Source: Candidatus Vallotiella adelgis (lineage in GTDB: Bacteria > Pseudomonadota > Gammaproteobacteria > Burkholderiales > Burkholderiaceae). Taken from it: DNA of 64,000 nt. The position numbers and the translations under genes were made by a program. Each line of letters starts with the position of its first letter. The stretch's first letter is position 1. Where the stretch lies: contig NZ_CP047396.1 of assembly GCF_020541305.1 (NCBI RefSeq), forward strand, positions 248,001 through 312,000, read 5' to 3'. The notes beneath the pieces were generated by a model. The model worked only from the letters and a program-made list of their open reading frames with translations. It was not told the origin of the DNA and searched no databases. This document shows positions 9,661-24,081 of the stretch, piece after piece.

Positions 9661-10891
9661 TAAAGGCTAACTCTCCTTACATTTCTATAAGAACAATGGT
9701 TTGCAATACAAAGTATAAAAAACATCTATCTGCTACGGTCAGAGTAACGTTACTTCGATGTCACTTAGGAACTCATTAGAACTACAGCGGCCGAAGCATA
9801 GATAGTGCAACCCGCCTGACAGGCATACCTATGTATTGAGTCACTTATTTCCATAAACTATAGAGCTACTAGTTCGGATATCCCGGATGATGATCCGTCA
9901 TATTTAGGGTTGCGTAAACTAACCGAAGTGCACTCGATTTAGACCAAGCCACATGATGGCGCTGACAGATAAGCCCATCGCGCTCTTACCTATAGTAGTC
10001 CGTACAACAGACACCACTTTTGGATGGCACATGAGATCTGAGCTGATTGAGAAGCTCTACAGAGTATGCGGAAGTGCTTTTACGTCGCTGGGATAAGAAA
10101 CGGTGGCGATTATTTAGCCAAGCTTTTATTGTGGAAGAGTGTCTTAAGTGAACGCACTTGGCAACAGCACTCACTCGGGATAGCGGGTTATAAGTCGCAG
10201 GATAATAACCCAGCACTCACGGTGTCTGCATCAGTTTTACTGGCTATAGATAATCTTGCTTAATACCATTACTTATAGTGGTTAGTTTTAGGCATAAGCC
10301 GGAGCATCTAGCTAGATAGAAAGTATACGCTAATAGCTCAGCGTTAAGTTTTTAATACACTTACTGCATGTTTACATACAATTATCCATTATATTAATTC
10401 TTAATTAATAAAGGTATTGTACGCGCAATCAGTAATGCCGGCAGCCATGCAATCTTAAATTAGCGTACTCAGTTATCGCACGCTATTCAGGAACACTACT
10501 TAGTACGCCAACGCTGCCTATTATGCCTCGACTAAACACTCATTCATAACACCTTGTACTACACTGCCGTACTTCCCACTTCCCTTATGCAGGCGTATTA
10601 ACACGAAAGCAGCGCAGATCAGGTCCCAGGTCTCTGGGAGAATGGAAATAGCTACCCCGAAAATCGCTGTCTGTAAGACTAAAAATAGATTTTCGAGCTA
10701 TGCGAGTAGCATCAGAATATAAAATCAGCTACGTGTCGATCAGCACGTAGCATCCATAATACTATTTATATTCCCACTTAATTTTTTAAAAATTTAGTAA
10801 AAATTTTTATTTTATATGGTGTTAATTCAACTGTTTTTTGCTATATCGGATTTTATATGGTGTGAATTATTTTTAATACAGAGCGATTCCC
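9661..10891. other. gene-free spacer between yihY and the rRNA operon
   Basis: About 1.2 kb. Short frames near 9986-10263 lack start signals and family motifs. Small hairpins occur at 10624-10639 (TCCCAG/CTGGGA) and 10728-10751 (8-bp arms GCTACGTG/CACGTAGC). A pair of 19-bp near-identical direct repeats is listed separately. Probably decayed DNA downstream of the rRNA terminator. Confidence 0.6.
10809..10868. repeat. 19-bp direct repeat pair, 41-bp spacing
   Basis: ATTTTATATGGTGTTAATT at 10809-10827 recurs at 10850-10868 with one change (T to G at position 15). The copies start 41 bp apart, just past the rRNA terminator. They may be a duplicated promoter-like or binding element, or replication slippage in AT-rich DNA. 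No function is evident. Confidence 0.6.
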
Positions 10892-10932
10892 AAAAAGCGT
10901 CACGCCCGATTTGGGCAGAAATCGGGCGTGAC
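10892..10932 (-). terminator. rho-independent terminator of the rRNA operon
   Basis: A perfect 14-bp GC-rich stem (10899-10912 with 10919-10932) and a 6-nt loop are followed on the minus strand by a run of five T. It begins 15 bp after the 5S 3' end. This is the strongest canonical terminator in the window. Confidence 0.92.
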
Positions 10933-10946
10933 GGAGAGAAGGAGAA

Positions 10947-11061
10947 GCCTGACAATTACCTACTTTCACACGGGAAATCCGCACTATCATCGGCGTGGAG
11001 TCGTTTCACAGTCCTGTTCGGGATGGGAAGGGGTGGGACCAACTCACTATGGTCATCAGGC
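10947..11061 (-). rRNA. rrf: 5S ribosomal RNA
   Basis: About 115 nt, read on the minus strand from GCCTGATGACCATAGTGAG to GTAGGTAATTGTCAGGC. The ends pair and the conserved internal part CCCATCCCGAACAGGAC is present. It is the last gene of the rRNA operon before the terminator. Ends are good to within a few bases. Confidence 0.95.
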
Positions 11062-11199
11062 AAAAAGAGATGCAGTCGATTCTTCCACCGTAGTATCTAC
11101 ATGTGCTTTGCAGATCGTATGCTAATGGGGTACCGACAGCCAATTTGGATTAGAAACAGTAAATAAGAGGGTAGTGTAAATTAACTGCATAATGGTAAA

Positions 11200-11213
11200 A
11201 CGGACTAGTTATA

Positions 11214-11222
<9 letters not shown>
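11200..11222 (-). other. 23S processing stem, 3' arm
   Basis: This 23-nt segment is complementary to 14091-14113 with one mismatch, so the two ends of pre-23S rRNA can pair. Such stems are the RNase III cleavage substrate in bacterial rRNA operons. It overlaps the last bases of mature 23S. Confidence 0.75.
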
Positions 11223-14090
<2,868 letters not shown>

Positions 14091-14097
<7 letters not shown>

Positions 14098-14113
14098 CCT
14101 ATAACAAGTCCGT
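14091..14113 (-). other. 23S processing stem, 5' arm
   Basis: Partner of 11200-11222: the two pair over 23 nt with one mismatch. It spans the mature 23S 5' end and the spacer just before it. Confidence 0.75.
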
Positions 14114-14210
14114 CTTACAGCGCGATAACGTTTAGTTTTTGCGCTGTATGTATTGAGTTGTTTAAACTAATTCAACTACTTAAAAAGTATTTTGAACTAC
14201 TACCCGTCTA

Positions 14211-14240
14211 TTCATTACATTCATCTCTAGATGTAATGAA
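14211..14240. other. perfect hairpin in the 16S-23S spacer
   Basis: 10-bp arms TTCATTACAT and ATGTAATGAA around a 10-nt loop, between boxA and the 23S processing stem. Probably a folded part of the pre-rRNA spacer. Confidence 0.55.
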
Positions 14241-14261
14241 TATTTTGCTTCTATTCCAAAT

Positions 14262-14272
14262 TGTTAAAGAAC
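14262..14272 (-). promoter_or_regulatory. boxA antitermination site ahead of 23S
   Basis: The minus strand reads GTTCTTTAACA, close to the bacterial rRNA boxA consensus (TGCTCTTTAACA) bound by NusB/S10. A second copy lies ahead of 16S at 16340-16351. Duplicate boxA sites before 16S and 23S are usual. Confidence 0.7.
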
Positions 14273-14349
14273 GTTACAACTATATTTTACTGATTTTACT
14301 TTAAAATCAATCGTCAACGCTCAGATTTTAAGCGCTCTCGATTGATCAG

Positions 14350-14425
14350 TGGTGGAGGCAGACGGGATCGAACCGACGACCTCCTGCTTGCAAAGCAGGT
14401 GCTCTCCCGACTGAGCTATACCCCC
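14350..14425 (-). tRNA. tRNA-Ala (TGC)
   Basis: 76-nt cloverleaf in the rRNA spacer. Acceptor GGGGGTA pairs with TGCCTCC allowing G-T pairs. The anticodon stem CCTGC/GCAGG has loop TTTGCAA (anticodon TGC), and CCA is encoded. It follows tRNA-Ile, the usual spacer pair in proteobacteria. Confidence 0.95.
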
Positions 14426-14477
14426 TTTTTTTAGCTTTTTTTGATTTACACAGTGCTTGTCGTTTATTAGATTTGTA

Positions 14478-14554
14478 TGGTGGGTCTGGTTGGATTTGAA
14501 CCAACGACCCCCGCCTTATCAAGACGGTGCTCTAACCGACTGAGCTACAGACCC
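14478..14554 (-). tRNA. tRNA-Ile (GAT)
   Basis: 77-nt cloverleaf. Acceptor GGGTCTG pairs with CAGACCC, the anticodon loop TTGATAA gives anticodon GAT, the T-loop is TTCAAAT and CCA is encoded. It lies between 16S and tRNA-Ala in the same transcript. Confidence 0.95.
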
Positions 14555-14578
14555 TTTGTCTGCCTCTGTGATTTTTAC

Positions 14579-14601
14579 AGCCGATAAGTGTGAACACTTG
14601 A
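14579..14601 (-). other. 16S processing stem, 3' arm
   Basis: This 23-nt segment is complementary to 16311-16333 (21 of 23 positions). Together they close the pre-16S loop for RNase III cleavage. It begins 21 bp past the mature 16S 3' end. Confidence 0.75.
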
Positions 14602-14619
14602 AGTTTAGATATTTTGCTC

Positions 14620-16154
<1,535 letters not shown>

Positions 16155-16168
16155 AATTTGTTACTTAT

Positions 16169-16232
16169 CTAGCTCTTTCGAGCTAGTTGGTTAACTCAAA
16201 ATTCTTACAATTTTTAATTTCTTAAAAATTGT
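16169..16232. other. two hairpins in the 16S leader
   Basis: A 7-bp hairpin at 16169-16186 (CTAGCTC/GAGCTAG, loop TTTC) and a perfect 11-bp AT-rich hairpin at 16207-16232 (loop TTTC) lie between the 16S 5' end and the processing stem. Probably folded leader RNA. Confidence 0.6.
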
Positions 16233-16310
16233 CTTTATTTGAATAAAACCTGATGATTTTCTTTGCTTTTCTGCGCCTGAATTTAAAAGCAGGTGCAGTT
16301 TATCTATCCA

Positions 16311-16333
16311 TCAAGTGCCCACACTTATCGGCT
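16311..16333 (-). other. 16S processing stem, 5' arm
   Basis: Pairs with 14579-14601 at 21 of 23 positions and closes the pre-16S loop. It lies directly downstream of boxA on the transcript. Confidence 0.75.
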
Positions 16334-16339
16334 TTTTTT

Positions 16340-16351
16340 TGTTAAAGAACA
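16340..16351 (-). promoter_or_regulatory. boxA antitermination site in the rRNA leader
   Basis: The minus strand reads TGTTCTTTAACA, matching the boxA consensus at nearly every position. It sits between the likely promoter and the 16S processing stem, as expected for an rRNA leader. Confidence 0.78.
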
Positions 16352-16425
16352 TTGCGTTAGCCACGCTTTACCTACTTAAGCTTGGCATTCTGGTCGCGTT
16401 ACTACGTAAGTAGTACAGAACAACG

Positions 16426-16454
16426 ATTGTGAACATAATCTTTCAAAGCGTCAA
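16426..16454 (-). promoter_or_regulatory. candidate rRNA operon promoter
   Basis: On the minus strand a TTGACG box (-35, plus coordinates 16449-16454) is followed after 17 nt by CACAAT (-10, 16426-16431). This matches sigma-70 spacing and lies about 75 bp before boxA. The -10 box matches only 4 of 6 consensus bases, so the call rests partly on position. Confidence 0.45.
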
Positions 16455-17157
16455 GCAGTTTCTTGAAGCGGTCAGTGAGACGCTGATCGCTATAAACTAA
16501 TTTACTGACTTAACGCTGCAACTTAAATTAAGTTAGCTATCGCTGTCCGCATATTTTCTGGTGCGTTTTTGTAATTCTACAATTGCCCCAAAATACTTAA
16601 CACTGCTTTGATGATTGCTAAGTTTTTTGTAATGATACAATGACTATGCTTAATTACTCTGTTAAGTTACTTTTTTTACTCTATTCCAATTATTGTAATA
16701 TAGAAGCGTAGATATGTAAAGTGTCGTGTGCGGTATATGCTTTAATTTGTAAATTTTTAAATTGTTCCAATCTTGGCATGCTGCCTTGTTCTGAATATTT
16801 TGCCTATCTTCTAGTGCCCCGTACGTGAACGATATGCACAACTTACTAGATAATTCTGGATACCCTCTTTAATTTAAAAACTAATACTCTGTTTCAATAC
16901 CCTCCTACTCGCATGAGTACATTATTTCTCAAATAGGTAAGTTAAGGATTGGGCGGTATCTGTGCTAGATAGATGATATCTATATATATGTTATCAGGCG
17001 CGCTGCTTTGCGTATAATGAATAGATGAAGTCATTACATAAGTTTGTATTGTAGCTATTAATGTAGTTGATGCCTATTTTTTTAAATTTTGAATAAATCT
17101 ACATTATTACATTATATGTAATAGTTATTACGGGCTAGTTCAAACCTGCCAAAAGAA
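16455..17157. other. AT-rich spacer upstream of the rRNA operon
   Basis: About 700 bp with poly-A/T stretches and no credible reading frame. It may contain upstream promoter elements for the rRNA operon and decayed DNA. Nothing else was recognised. Confidence 0.55.
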
Positions 17158-17192
17158 ACGCAGAAGATCGCGCAATTCGCGAAAATCTGCGT
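17158..17192 (-). terminator. terminator after the rpoD/tRNA unit
   Basis: A two-part stem, 7 bp (ACGCAGA/TCTGCGT) then 5 bp (TCGCG/CGCGA) separated by a 3x3 internal loop, is followed on the minus strand by TTTCTTTT. It lies 7 bp past the tRNA CCA end. Confidence 0.72.
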
Positions 17193-17198
17193 AGATAT

Positions 17199-17277
<79 letters not shown>

Positions 17278-17306
17278 AAAGTAGTAATTATAGGTAAAAA
17301 TAAAGT

Positions 17307-19355
17307 TTAGTTGCCTTCCAAGAAGGACTTTAGTTTATCTGATCGGCTTGGATGACGCAATTTTCGCAATGCCTTTGCCTCAATTTGACGGATTCGCTCC
17401 CGTGTCACGTCAAATTGCTTACCAACCTCTTCTAGTGTATGGTCTGTGCTCATCTCGATACCAAAGCGCATTCTCAATACTTTAGCCTCGCGTGGAGTTA
17501 ATAAGTCTAGTACATCCCTTACAACGTCTCGCATACTGGCGTGCAATGCAGCGTCGGCCGGGGCCACTGTATTATTGTCTTCGATAAAATCACCTAAGTG
17601 AGAATCATCGTCGTCGCCAATCGGCGTCTCCATTGAAATCGGTTCCTTAGCAATTTTCATAATCTTGCGGATTTTATCTTCTGGCATCTCCATTTTTTCA
17701 GCGAGTGCTGCTGGGTCCGGCTCAAGACCTGTCTCCTGCAAGATTTGCCGTGAGATTCGATTCATCTTATTAATCGTTTCGATCATGTGAACTGGAATCC
17801 GAATTGTGCGCGCCTGGTCTGCAATTGACCGCGTAATTGCCTGACGAATCCACCACGTCGCATATGTGGAGAACTTATAGCCCCGTCGATATTCGAACTT
17901 ATCAACAGCCTTCATTAGGCCGATATTACCTTCCTGAATTAAATCTAGAAATTGTAAGCCGCGGTTCGTGTACTTTTTTGCAATAGAAATGACTAATCTT
18001 AAGTTAGCCTCCGTCATTTCGCGCTTGGCCTGGCGCGCTTTGAGCTCGCCGGCCGCCATCCGGCGATTAGTTTCTTTTAAATCTTTCAGTGGCAACACAA
18101 CACGCGCCTGCAAGTCGATTAAACGCTGCTGCTGTTCGCGGATCGCCGGGATGTTGCGCGCAAGCACTACACTATATGGATGTTCTCCAGCGACAATTTT
18201 TTTGGTCCAGTCTAGGTTAGTTTCATTACCTGGGAAACGCGCAATAAATTCTGCGCGCGGCATACCGCACTTGTCTACGACGATATGTAAAATCTGGCGC
18301 TCAACTTGACGAACCTCGTCAAGTTGAGCGCGTAATGTATCGCAGAGCCGCTCAACCGTCCGGGCAGTAAAGCGGATCGACATTAATTCAGCTTGAATTG
18401 CCTCTTGTGCCTTTAAGTACGACTTAGACTTGTAGCCTTCCTTCTCATTCGCGCACCGCATTTTGCTGAACCATTCTCGGATTAGTGCAAAGCGCTCTAG
18501 TGATGTACGCTTTAGCAACTCGAGCTGCGCGGCGCTAGCAGCGGCTGCCACGGCACTTTCGTCTTCTTCATGATCACCTTCGTTAGTGACATCGGTTTCC
18601 GATTCGATCTCATCTGCGTCTAACGTGCTAAAGCCATCCTTATCTAAGGTGTCGGGATCGAGTAGACCATCCACCAGTTCATCCACGCGGATTTCATTGT
18701 TCGCGACCCGCTCGATCATCGACAGGATATCGGAGATAGTCGTCGGACACGCTGAAATTGCCTGAACCATATGATTTAGACCATCTTCGATACGCTTAGC
18801 AATCTCAATTTCACCTTCCCGCGTTAACAGCTCAACAGTACCCATTTCGCGCATGTACATGCGAACCGGGTCAGTTGTACGGCCAAATTCAGAGTCTACC
18901 GTTGATAATGCGACCTCAGCTTCTTCTTCGACCTCGTCATCGGATGACGCTGATGGCGCGTTGTCGTTGAGGAGCAACATCTCTGCATCAGGCGCCTGTT
19001 CATAGACAGATATGCCCATATCGTTAAACGTACTGATAATTCCTTCAGTCGCCTCAGTTTCTGCGAAATTATCTGGTAGATGATCGTTGATTTCAGCGTA
19101 CGTTAAGAAGCCGCGTTCTTTACCTAGCCTAATGAGCGCTCGCAGCTTTGAGCGGCGCTCTTCAAGCTCCTCAGCAGTACCTGGCTGGTGAGACGCGAAC
19201 GCATCCTTCAGCAGCGCTTTTTCTTTAGCCCTGCGATCTCGTGCTTTAGTCTTTTCACTCTTTGTCGGTGTGGCCGAACCGGCTAACTCATCAAGTTGGC
19301 TGGCCTCCTTATCAACTGGTACCTCATTTAGCTTTTTCGTCATGGATATCGCCAT
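17307..19355 (-). CDS. rpoD: RNA polymerase primary sigma factor sigma-70
   Basis: Housekeeping sigma factor that directs RNA polymerase to -35/-10 promoters. Of 682 residues, region 1.1 lies at about 75-130 and region 1.2 begins at [20 protein letters not shown]. The large non-conserved region follows. Regions 2-4 occupy the last 240 residues: [19 protein letters not shown], the region 2.3-2.4 segment with [10 protein letters not shown], and region 4.2 [20 protein letters not shown]. The ATG at 19355 is used, though the Met four codons later is equally possible because neither has a clear Shine-Dalgarno. It follows dnaG, the classical macromolecular-synthesis order. Confidence 0.97.
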   Translation of the reverse strand: MAISMTKKLNEVPVDKEASQLDELAGSATPTKSEKTKARDRRAKEKALLKDAFASHQPGTAEELEERRSKLRALIRLGKERGFLTYAEINDHLPDNFAETEATEGIISTFNDMGISVYEQAPDAEMLLLNDNAPSASSDDEVEEEAEVALSTVDSEFGRTTDPVRMYMREMGTVELLTREGEIEIAKRIEDGLNHMVQAISACPTTISDILSMIERVANNEIRVDELVDGLLDPDTLDKDGFSTLDADEIESETDVTNEGDHEEDESAVAAAASAAQLELLKRTSLERFALIREWFSKMRCANEKEGYKSKSYLKAQEAIQAELMSIRFTARTVERLCDTLRAQLDEVRQVERQILHIVVDKCGMPRAEFIARFPGNETNLDWTKKIVAGEHPYSVVLARNIPAIREQQQRLIDLQARVVLPLKDLKETNRRMAAGELKARQAKREMTEANLRLVISIAKKYTNRGLQFLDLIQEGNIGLMKAVDKFEYRRGYKFSTYATWWIRQAITRSIADQARTIRIPVHMIETINKMNRISRQILQETGLEPDPAALAEKMEMPEDKIRKIMKIAKEPISMETPIGDDDDSHLGDFIEDNNTVAPADAALHASMRDVVRDVLDLLTPREAKVLRMRFGIEMSTDHTLEEVGKQFDVTRERIRQIEAKALRKLRHPSRSDKLKSFLEGN

Positions 19356-19677
19356 TACGGCTCTTCGACAGAAGCCGCTTTAATCGTAGATACTCTTTTA
19401 GTACAACTATCCTAGTTAGTGCCCAGTGACGGTAACCCCCCTCTGCTGACTCGCTTTTTTCTAGAACTTTACAGCCCTGTAAATATCATGAACTTACTCG
19501 GGGCGGACTGCGCTGGCGGATAGAGCTACATCAACCCGGTCTCCCCCTGCTACCTCGATTGCGCGATGCTTTCCAATGATTTCGCTGTGCGTCTCACCCA
19601 ACTTTGATCCGCTTTATTTGCAGCTAACCGGACAACAATCTAGCTAAAAACTTTCAATTCTAGCATAGTGCTTATAT
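19356..19677. other. spacer between dnaG and rpoD
   Basis: About 320 bp, longer than usual between these genes. No reading frame, tRNA or strong hairpin is evident. It may hold a promoter for rpoD, but none was clear enough to call. Confidence 0.5.
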
Positions 19678-21588
19678 TTACCCCCCAAGCGAGGGCAATG
19701 CGTTTCGACGTTTTAGCTCGGCCCGTCGCTTTAACAACTCGACAAACTCCCTAGCTTGCTCTCCTTCTAATCTAGTCTGCCGAGACAAGATTGTAAGCCT
19801 CTCACAGCAAGCGTTATAACGAATTTTCTCGACTACTGCTCTGACTTCATCAGATGCGATCTGCTCTTGCTCATCACGCCGCTTCGCGGTGTCTTCGTCT
19901 AGCGGCACATGCAGCAAATCTCGTATATTTTCGTCATAGATTAGAATATTCCGGAAGATTTTCTCATACGTCGGAGCATGTGGAGAATTAAGTAATAGGT
20001 CTTTTAACAATCGATACTCAGCGGCATCGCCTAGTTGTCGTGCATGCTCGATTATCTCAGAAAATAAGCTTCCCTGTCGGGACAGCATAGCTAGTGTGTC
20101 ACAATCTCGTGCATCGAGCATTGAGACAATTCTTGGATACATGATTATGTTTCGTAGTGCCCGATTCTCATTATTAGTAACATAACAACGATTAGACCGT
20201 GTTGATGCATTGTGCTTATAGTTCGCAGTAGACTGACACAAGTTGATTTTACAGAATTGTGCTACTTCTTCGATAGGTGTCGATAAACGATCTGCTAGTA
20301 TGTGTATAATCTGAGCTCTTAGTGCGTTAGACGGCAGTATTTGCAGTAGTGGTTTAGCGTGATACAGGGCTTTAGCTCGTCCCTCTGGCTGAGCAATTTC
20401 TTTGCCCGCTAGTACTTCGTTGAGCAGGAACTGCGATAGCGGTATTGCCATCTCAATCTGCTCCGAAAATGCACGAGCGCCGTACTCGCGGATATAGCTG
20501 TCCGGATCGTGCTCTGCAGGCAGAAACAGGAAACGAATGGTATGATTATCTGCCGCATGAGGCAGACAGGCGTTTAACGCGCGCTGCGCACCGCGACGGC
20601 CTGCGGCGTCGCCATCGAAGCTAAAAATCAACGTATCTGTTTGCTGCAGTAGTTTGTGGACATGTATTGGCGTGCATGCAGTGCCTAGAGTCGCTACTGC
20701 GTTTGGAAAGCTCAACTGTGCCAGCGCAACGACATCCATATAACCTTCTACAACTAGAACAAAACCCTTTTCTCGGATTGCAAGGCGTGACTCAAATAAG
20801 CCATACAATTCAGTTCCCTTATTAAATAGTGGCGTTTCCGGTGAATTCAAATACTTTGGCTCCTCAACACTATTAAGGGAGCGTGCTCCAAAGCCGATCA
20901 CCCAGCCACGTAGGTTGCGAATAGGGAAAATGATGCGCTGGCGAAAGCGGTCATAGCGGCGGGCTTCGCCATTACTCGCAGTCTTGTCACTAATAATTAC
21001 TAGACCTGCGGCACGCAACGCGTCGTTGCGATAGTTCGAAAATGCTGCCTCGAGGTTCTGCCATCTATCCGGCGCATATCCTAATCCGAAACGTAAAGCG
21101 ATTTCACCGGTCAAGCCTCGCCCCTTTAAGTACTCGATTGCATCTGGCGAACTTCGCAGTTGAGTGCGATAGTAGTCAGCCGCGACCTGCATGATGTCGA
21201 CGAGCGAACGTCTTTTGCTGTGATTGGCGGCTAATCGATCAACGCTATCCCGCGGTCGGGACGCACTACAACGACTATATGTATTCACTGCGGCGGGCTC
21301 ATATGGAACGGTAAGCCCAACGGACTGCGCCAACTCATTAACGGCCTCAAGAAATGTTAAGCCAGCATATTTCATGAGGAAACCGATCGCGGTGCCGTTC
21401 GCGCCACAGCCGAAACAATAGTAGAACTGTTTAGTCAAACTGACGGTGAACGATGGGCTTTTTTCGCTATGGAATGGACACAACCCACTGAAATTTTTCC
21501 CACCTTTTTTTAATTGAATATAGCGTCCTACCACGTCGGTAATATCGACGTGGTTTAGTAGGTCTTGTAGGAATGAATGTGGAATCAC
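19678..21588 (-). CDS. dnaG: DNA primase
   Basis: Synthesises RNA primers for replication together with DnaB helicase. The N-terminal zinc-binding domain has ligands C37, H40, C58 and C61 (CPFH and CFGC). The catalytic core carries the TOPRIM motif VVEGYMDVVAL and the FSFDGDAAGRRGAQRAL acidic cluster. The C-terminal DnaB-interaction region is less conserved. The start is a GTG at 21588, giving M-I-P-H-S-F-L-Q-D-L-L as in Burkholderia DnaG. At 636 aa it is complete. rpsU and yqeY, which normally precede it, are absent here. Confidence 0.97.
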   Translation of the reverse strand: MIPHSFLQDLLNHVDITDVVGRYIQLKKGGKNFSGLCPFHSEKSPSFTVSLTKQFYYCFGCGANGTAIGFLMKYAGLTFLEAVNELAQSVGLTVPYEPAAVNTYSRCSASRPRDSVDRLAANHSKRRSLVDIMQVAADYYRTQLRSSPDAIEYLKGRGLTGEIALRFGLGYAPDRWQNLEAAFSNYRNDALRAAGLVIISDKTASNGEARRYDRFRQRIIFPIRNLRGWVIGFGARSLNSVEEPKYLNSPETPLFNKGTELYGLFESRLAIREKGFVLVVEGYMDVVALAQLSFPNAVATLGTACTPIHVHKLLQQTDTLIFSFDGDAAGRRGAQRALNACLPHAADNHTIRFLFLPAEHDPDSYIREYGARAFSEQIEMAIPLSQFLLNEVLAGKEIAQPEGRAKALYHAKPLLQILPSNALRAQIIHILADRLSTPIEEVAQFCKINLCQSTANYKHNASTRSNRCYVTNNENRALRNIIMYPRIVSMLDARDCDTLAMLSRQGSLFSEIIEHARQLGDAAEYRLLKDLLLNSPHAPTYEKIFRNILIYDENIRDLLHVPLDEDTAKRRDEQEQIASDEVRAVVEKIRYNACCERLTILSRQTRLEGEQAREFVELLKRRAELKRRNALPSLGG

Positions 21589-22906
21589 TATTTTCCCGGC
21601 AAGGCTATTTTGCTGGCAAGGTCACTTTTACTTTCAGGTATCGTTGTTATATCGAAACGCCTCCCCTCTGCGAGGCTGGAATGAGTGAGATTTTTAAGCT
21701 CATCTGATCTGTATTGCAACCTAACAGACGAGGCTTACCTATAAAACTTTAAAATTTAGAAGCTGATGTTTCGAATAAACCTTGTCCAGTACTCGATCTA
21801 GAATCGAGTCTAGGCAGTATAATGGATCCTACATTGCTTTTTATAGGCAGTGTTCCTGTGAATGCGTACGCGACACAGATTTAAGGAGAGCCGCTTAAAC
21901 CAAACTGCCAAACCAGCGCAATAGATAAGTAAGGATTACTTCGAAAGTATCTCACTACACAAAGACAGCAATCTGTTATTTAACACGTCGTACGCTTGAG
22001 ATAGTATATAAAAACCTTACAGGACTCGTTTTTTAATGGGACTGTGTAGTGTATTAACACATGCCTAAGTGTTAGAATTATAGCAGATATACGCACAGAT
22101 TATTTTTGCCTTAAGCGTTTTCCAACAGTAAAAACGATGCAGCAGCCCGATCCACTACAACTACAAATCACACGCATACTGGCAATTTTACTAAAATCCG
22201 CTAATATCATTAGTATACGACTTTTTAGATAAAATTATAACTCTAGTGCCTGACTTCAATCATTATGATTGAATGATCTATAGGTCTGTTAATACTACTG
22301 TGCTGACCGTCATTTATAAAAGTGTGGCTACTACCATCACGAGCACCTATAATGCTTTTGGTCAGCACGCGTTCTGCTAAAAATATAGTCAAAAGTGCTA
22401 TATTGGTGCTGGAGCATATCTTCTAATCGTCAGGCTACAATAGTCGAGACAAACTGCTTCTTGTAAGTGTCATCACACTGACATACATAGTGCGCGTAAC
22501 AGCGTTAGCAAATCTTGAAGCATATAGCACAGAGCGTGGAGAAAAATAACAGGGTCGTAGGCAGGTAGAGAGCCGAGTTCGTATACACGCTGATGAAATT
22601 CACTTCTTCTAGAAATGTCGAATTTCTGAGAAAGAAGTGGTTCGTAATTAATTAAAACGATATAGCTTAATCTGACAACGATAGCCATATACATCTGCTC
22701 GCAGCGACAGCGCTAATTATAGCGATATCCCATCATTCTATGGCTCGCACTCTATGGGATTGATGAACATATTAGCCATTGTACTATAATGGTATTATAA
22801 TACCCAAGTCATATTATGGACCTCGCTTACCACGTAATACTACTTTAGCAAGTCGGCAGAACAAACAACGTTGCATCAAGATCGATCTCTATTTTATCTG
22901 AATCTC
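21589..22906. other. gene-free spacer between dnaG and tsaD
   Basis: About 1.3 kb between divergent genes. Burkholderia normally carries rpsU (ribosomal protein S21) and yqeY here, and I found no readable trace of either. Small perfect hairpins sit at 21791-21809 (7-bp arms) and 22255-22273 (8-bp arms). A 73-codon minus-strand frame at 22473-22694 has no support. Probably fully decayed genes plus the tsaD and dnaG promoters. Confidence 0.6.
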
Positions 22907-23938
22907 ATGCTGGTCTTAGGTATCGAAAGCTCATGTGATGAAACCGGGATCGCACTATACGACAGCCAGCGAGGCCTGCTTGCACACGTACTACATTCAC
23001 AAATCATCATGCACCGAGACTATGGTGGCGTAGTGCCAGAACTTGCGTCACGCGACCATATCCGGAACGCGCTACCATTACTAGAGAAGATATTGCAGCG
23101 GGTCGGGATTGAACGCACATCAATCGATGCGATTGCATTTACGCAGGGACCTGGGCTTGCCGGTGCGCTGCTTGTCGGAGCTAGCATTGCAAATGCATTA
23201 GGATTGGCACTTAACAAACCTGTAATTGGCATTCACCACCTCGAGGGACACCTACTTTCGCCATTGCTTACACAAATGCCGCCGCCCTTTCCATTCGTTG
23301 CGCTGTTAGTATCTGGAGGCCATACGCAACTGATGCAGGTGGATAATATCGGTGCCTACCAAATGCTTGGCGAAACCCTAGATGATGCCGCTGGTGAAGC
23401 GTTTGACAAGACTGCAAGATTACTAGGACTAGACTACCCAGGAGGTCCTGAAGTTTCGCGTCTCGCTGAGTTTGGTGTACCTGGCGCTGTTAAATTGCCG
23501 CGCCCCATGCTCCATTCTGGAGACCTTAACTTCAGCTTTAGTGGATTAAAAACAGCAGCTCTCATGCACCTGAGTCGGATCGGCTCAAACGTTTGCAGGC
23601 AGGAAAAAGCCAATCTAGCACGTGGCTTTATTGATGCCACCGTCGACATACTAGTCGCGAAAGCAATTGCCGCCTTAAATCGCACAGGCATGAGGCGGCT
23701 TATTGTGGCAGGTGGGGTTGGTGCCAACCGCCAGTTACGCGAAGCGCTGTCTATTATTTCCGATGAACGCGGCTTTGACGTATACTACCCTGATCTCGAA
23801 CTATGCACTGATAACGGAGCAATGATTGCACTCGTGGGCGCGCTGCGATTGCAACGCAATCCTGCAGAATCGAATACATCGTATGCGTTTACTGTAAAGC
23901 CTAATTGGGATCTGAGCGCTATCTATAATCGAGACTAA
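22907..23938 (+). CDS. tsaD: tRNA N6-threonylcarbamoyladenosine transferase subunit TsaD
   Basis: Transfers the threonylcarbamoyl group to A37 of ANN-decoding tRNAs, together with TsaB and TsaE. It begins [14 protein letters not shown], the family start, so the ATG at 22907 is chosen over the open extension from a TTG at 22871. The metal-binding [10 protein letters not shown] motif, [23 protein letters not shown] and the late [13 protein letters not shown] and TDNGAMIA motifs are all present (343 aa). No good Shine-Dalgarno is visible. TcdA at 50080-50907 would convert its product to the cyclic form. Confidence 0.97.
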   Translation: MLVLGIESSCDETGIALYDSQRGLLAHVLHSQIIMHRDYGGVVPELASRDHIRNALPLLEKILQRVGIERTSIDAIAFTQGPGLAGALLVGASIANALGLALNKPVIGIHHLEGHLLSPLLTQMPPPFPFVALLVSGGHTQLMQVDNIGAYQMLGETLDDAAGEAFDKTARLLGLDYPGGPEVSRLAEFGVPGAVKLPRPMLHSGDLNFSFSGLKTAALMHLSRIGSNVCRQEKANLARGFIDATVDILVAKAIAALNRTGMRRLIVAGGVGANRQLREALSIISDERGFDVYYPDLELCTDNGAMIALVGALRLQRNPAESNTSYAFTVKPNWDLSAIYNRD

Positions 23939-24081
23939 TCGCTAGCCTAGAAACACAACAACATTTAGCATATATTCTTGTATAGAGGTTAATAAAAATC
24001 CTTGCACATCTAAGAGCTTCGTTCCGTGGATGTGGCCGCACACCTTATAACGGATTCAGATTCTCGAGTTGATACTCAGGG

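Noticed and set aside
22473-22694. Minus-strand frame of 73 codons where rpsU/yqeY would be expected
   Set aside because: The sequence does not resemble S21 (no Arg/Lys-rich tail) or YqeY, and there is no Shine-Dalgarno.
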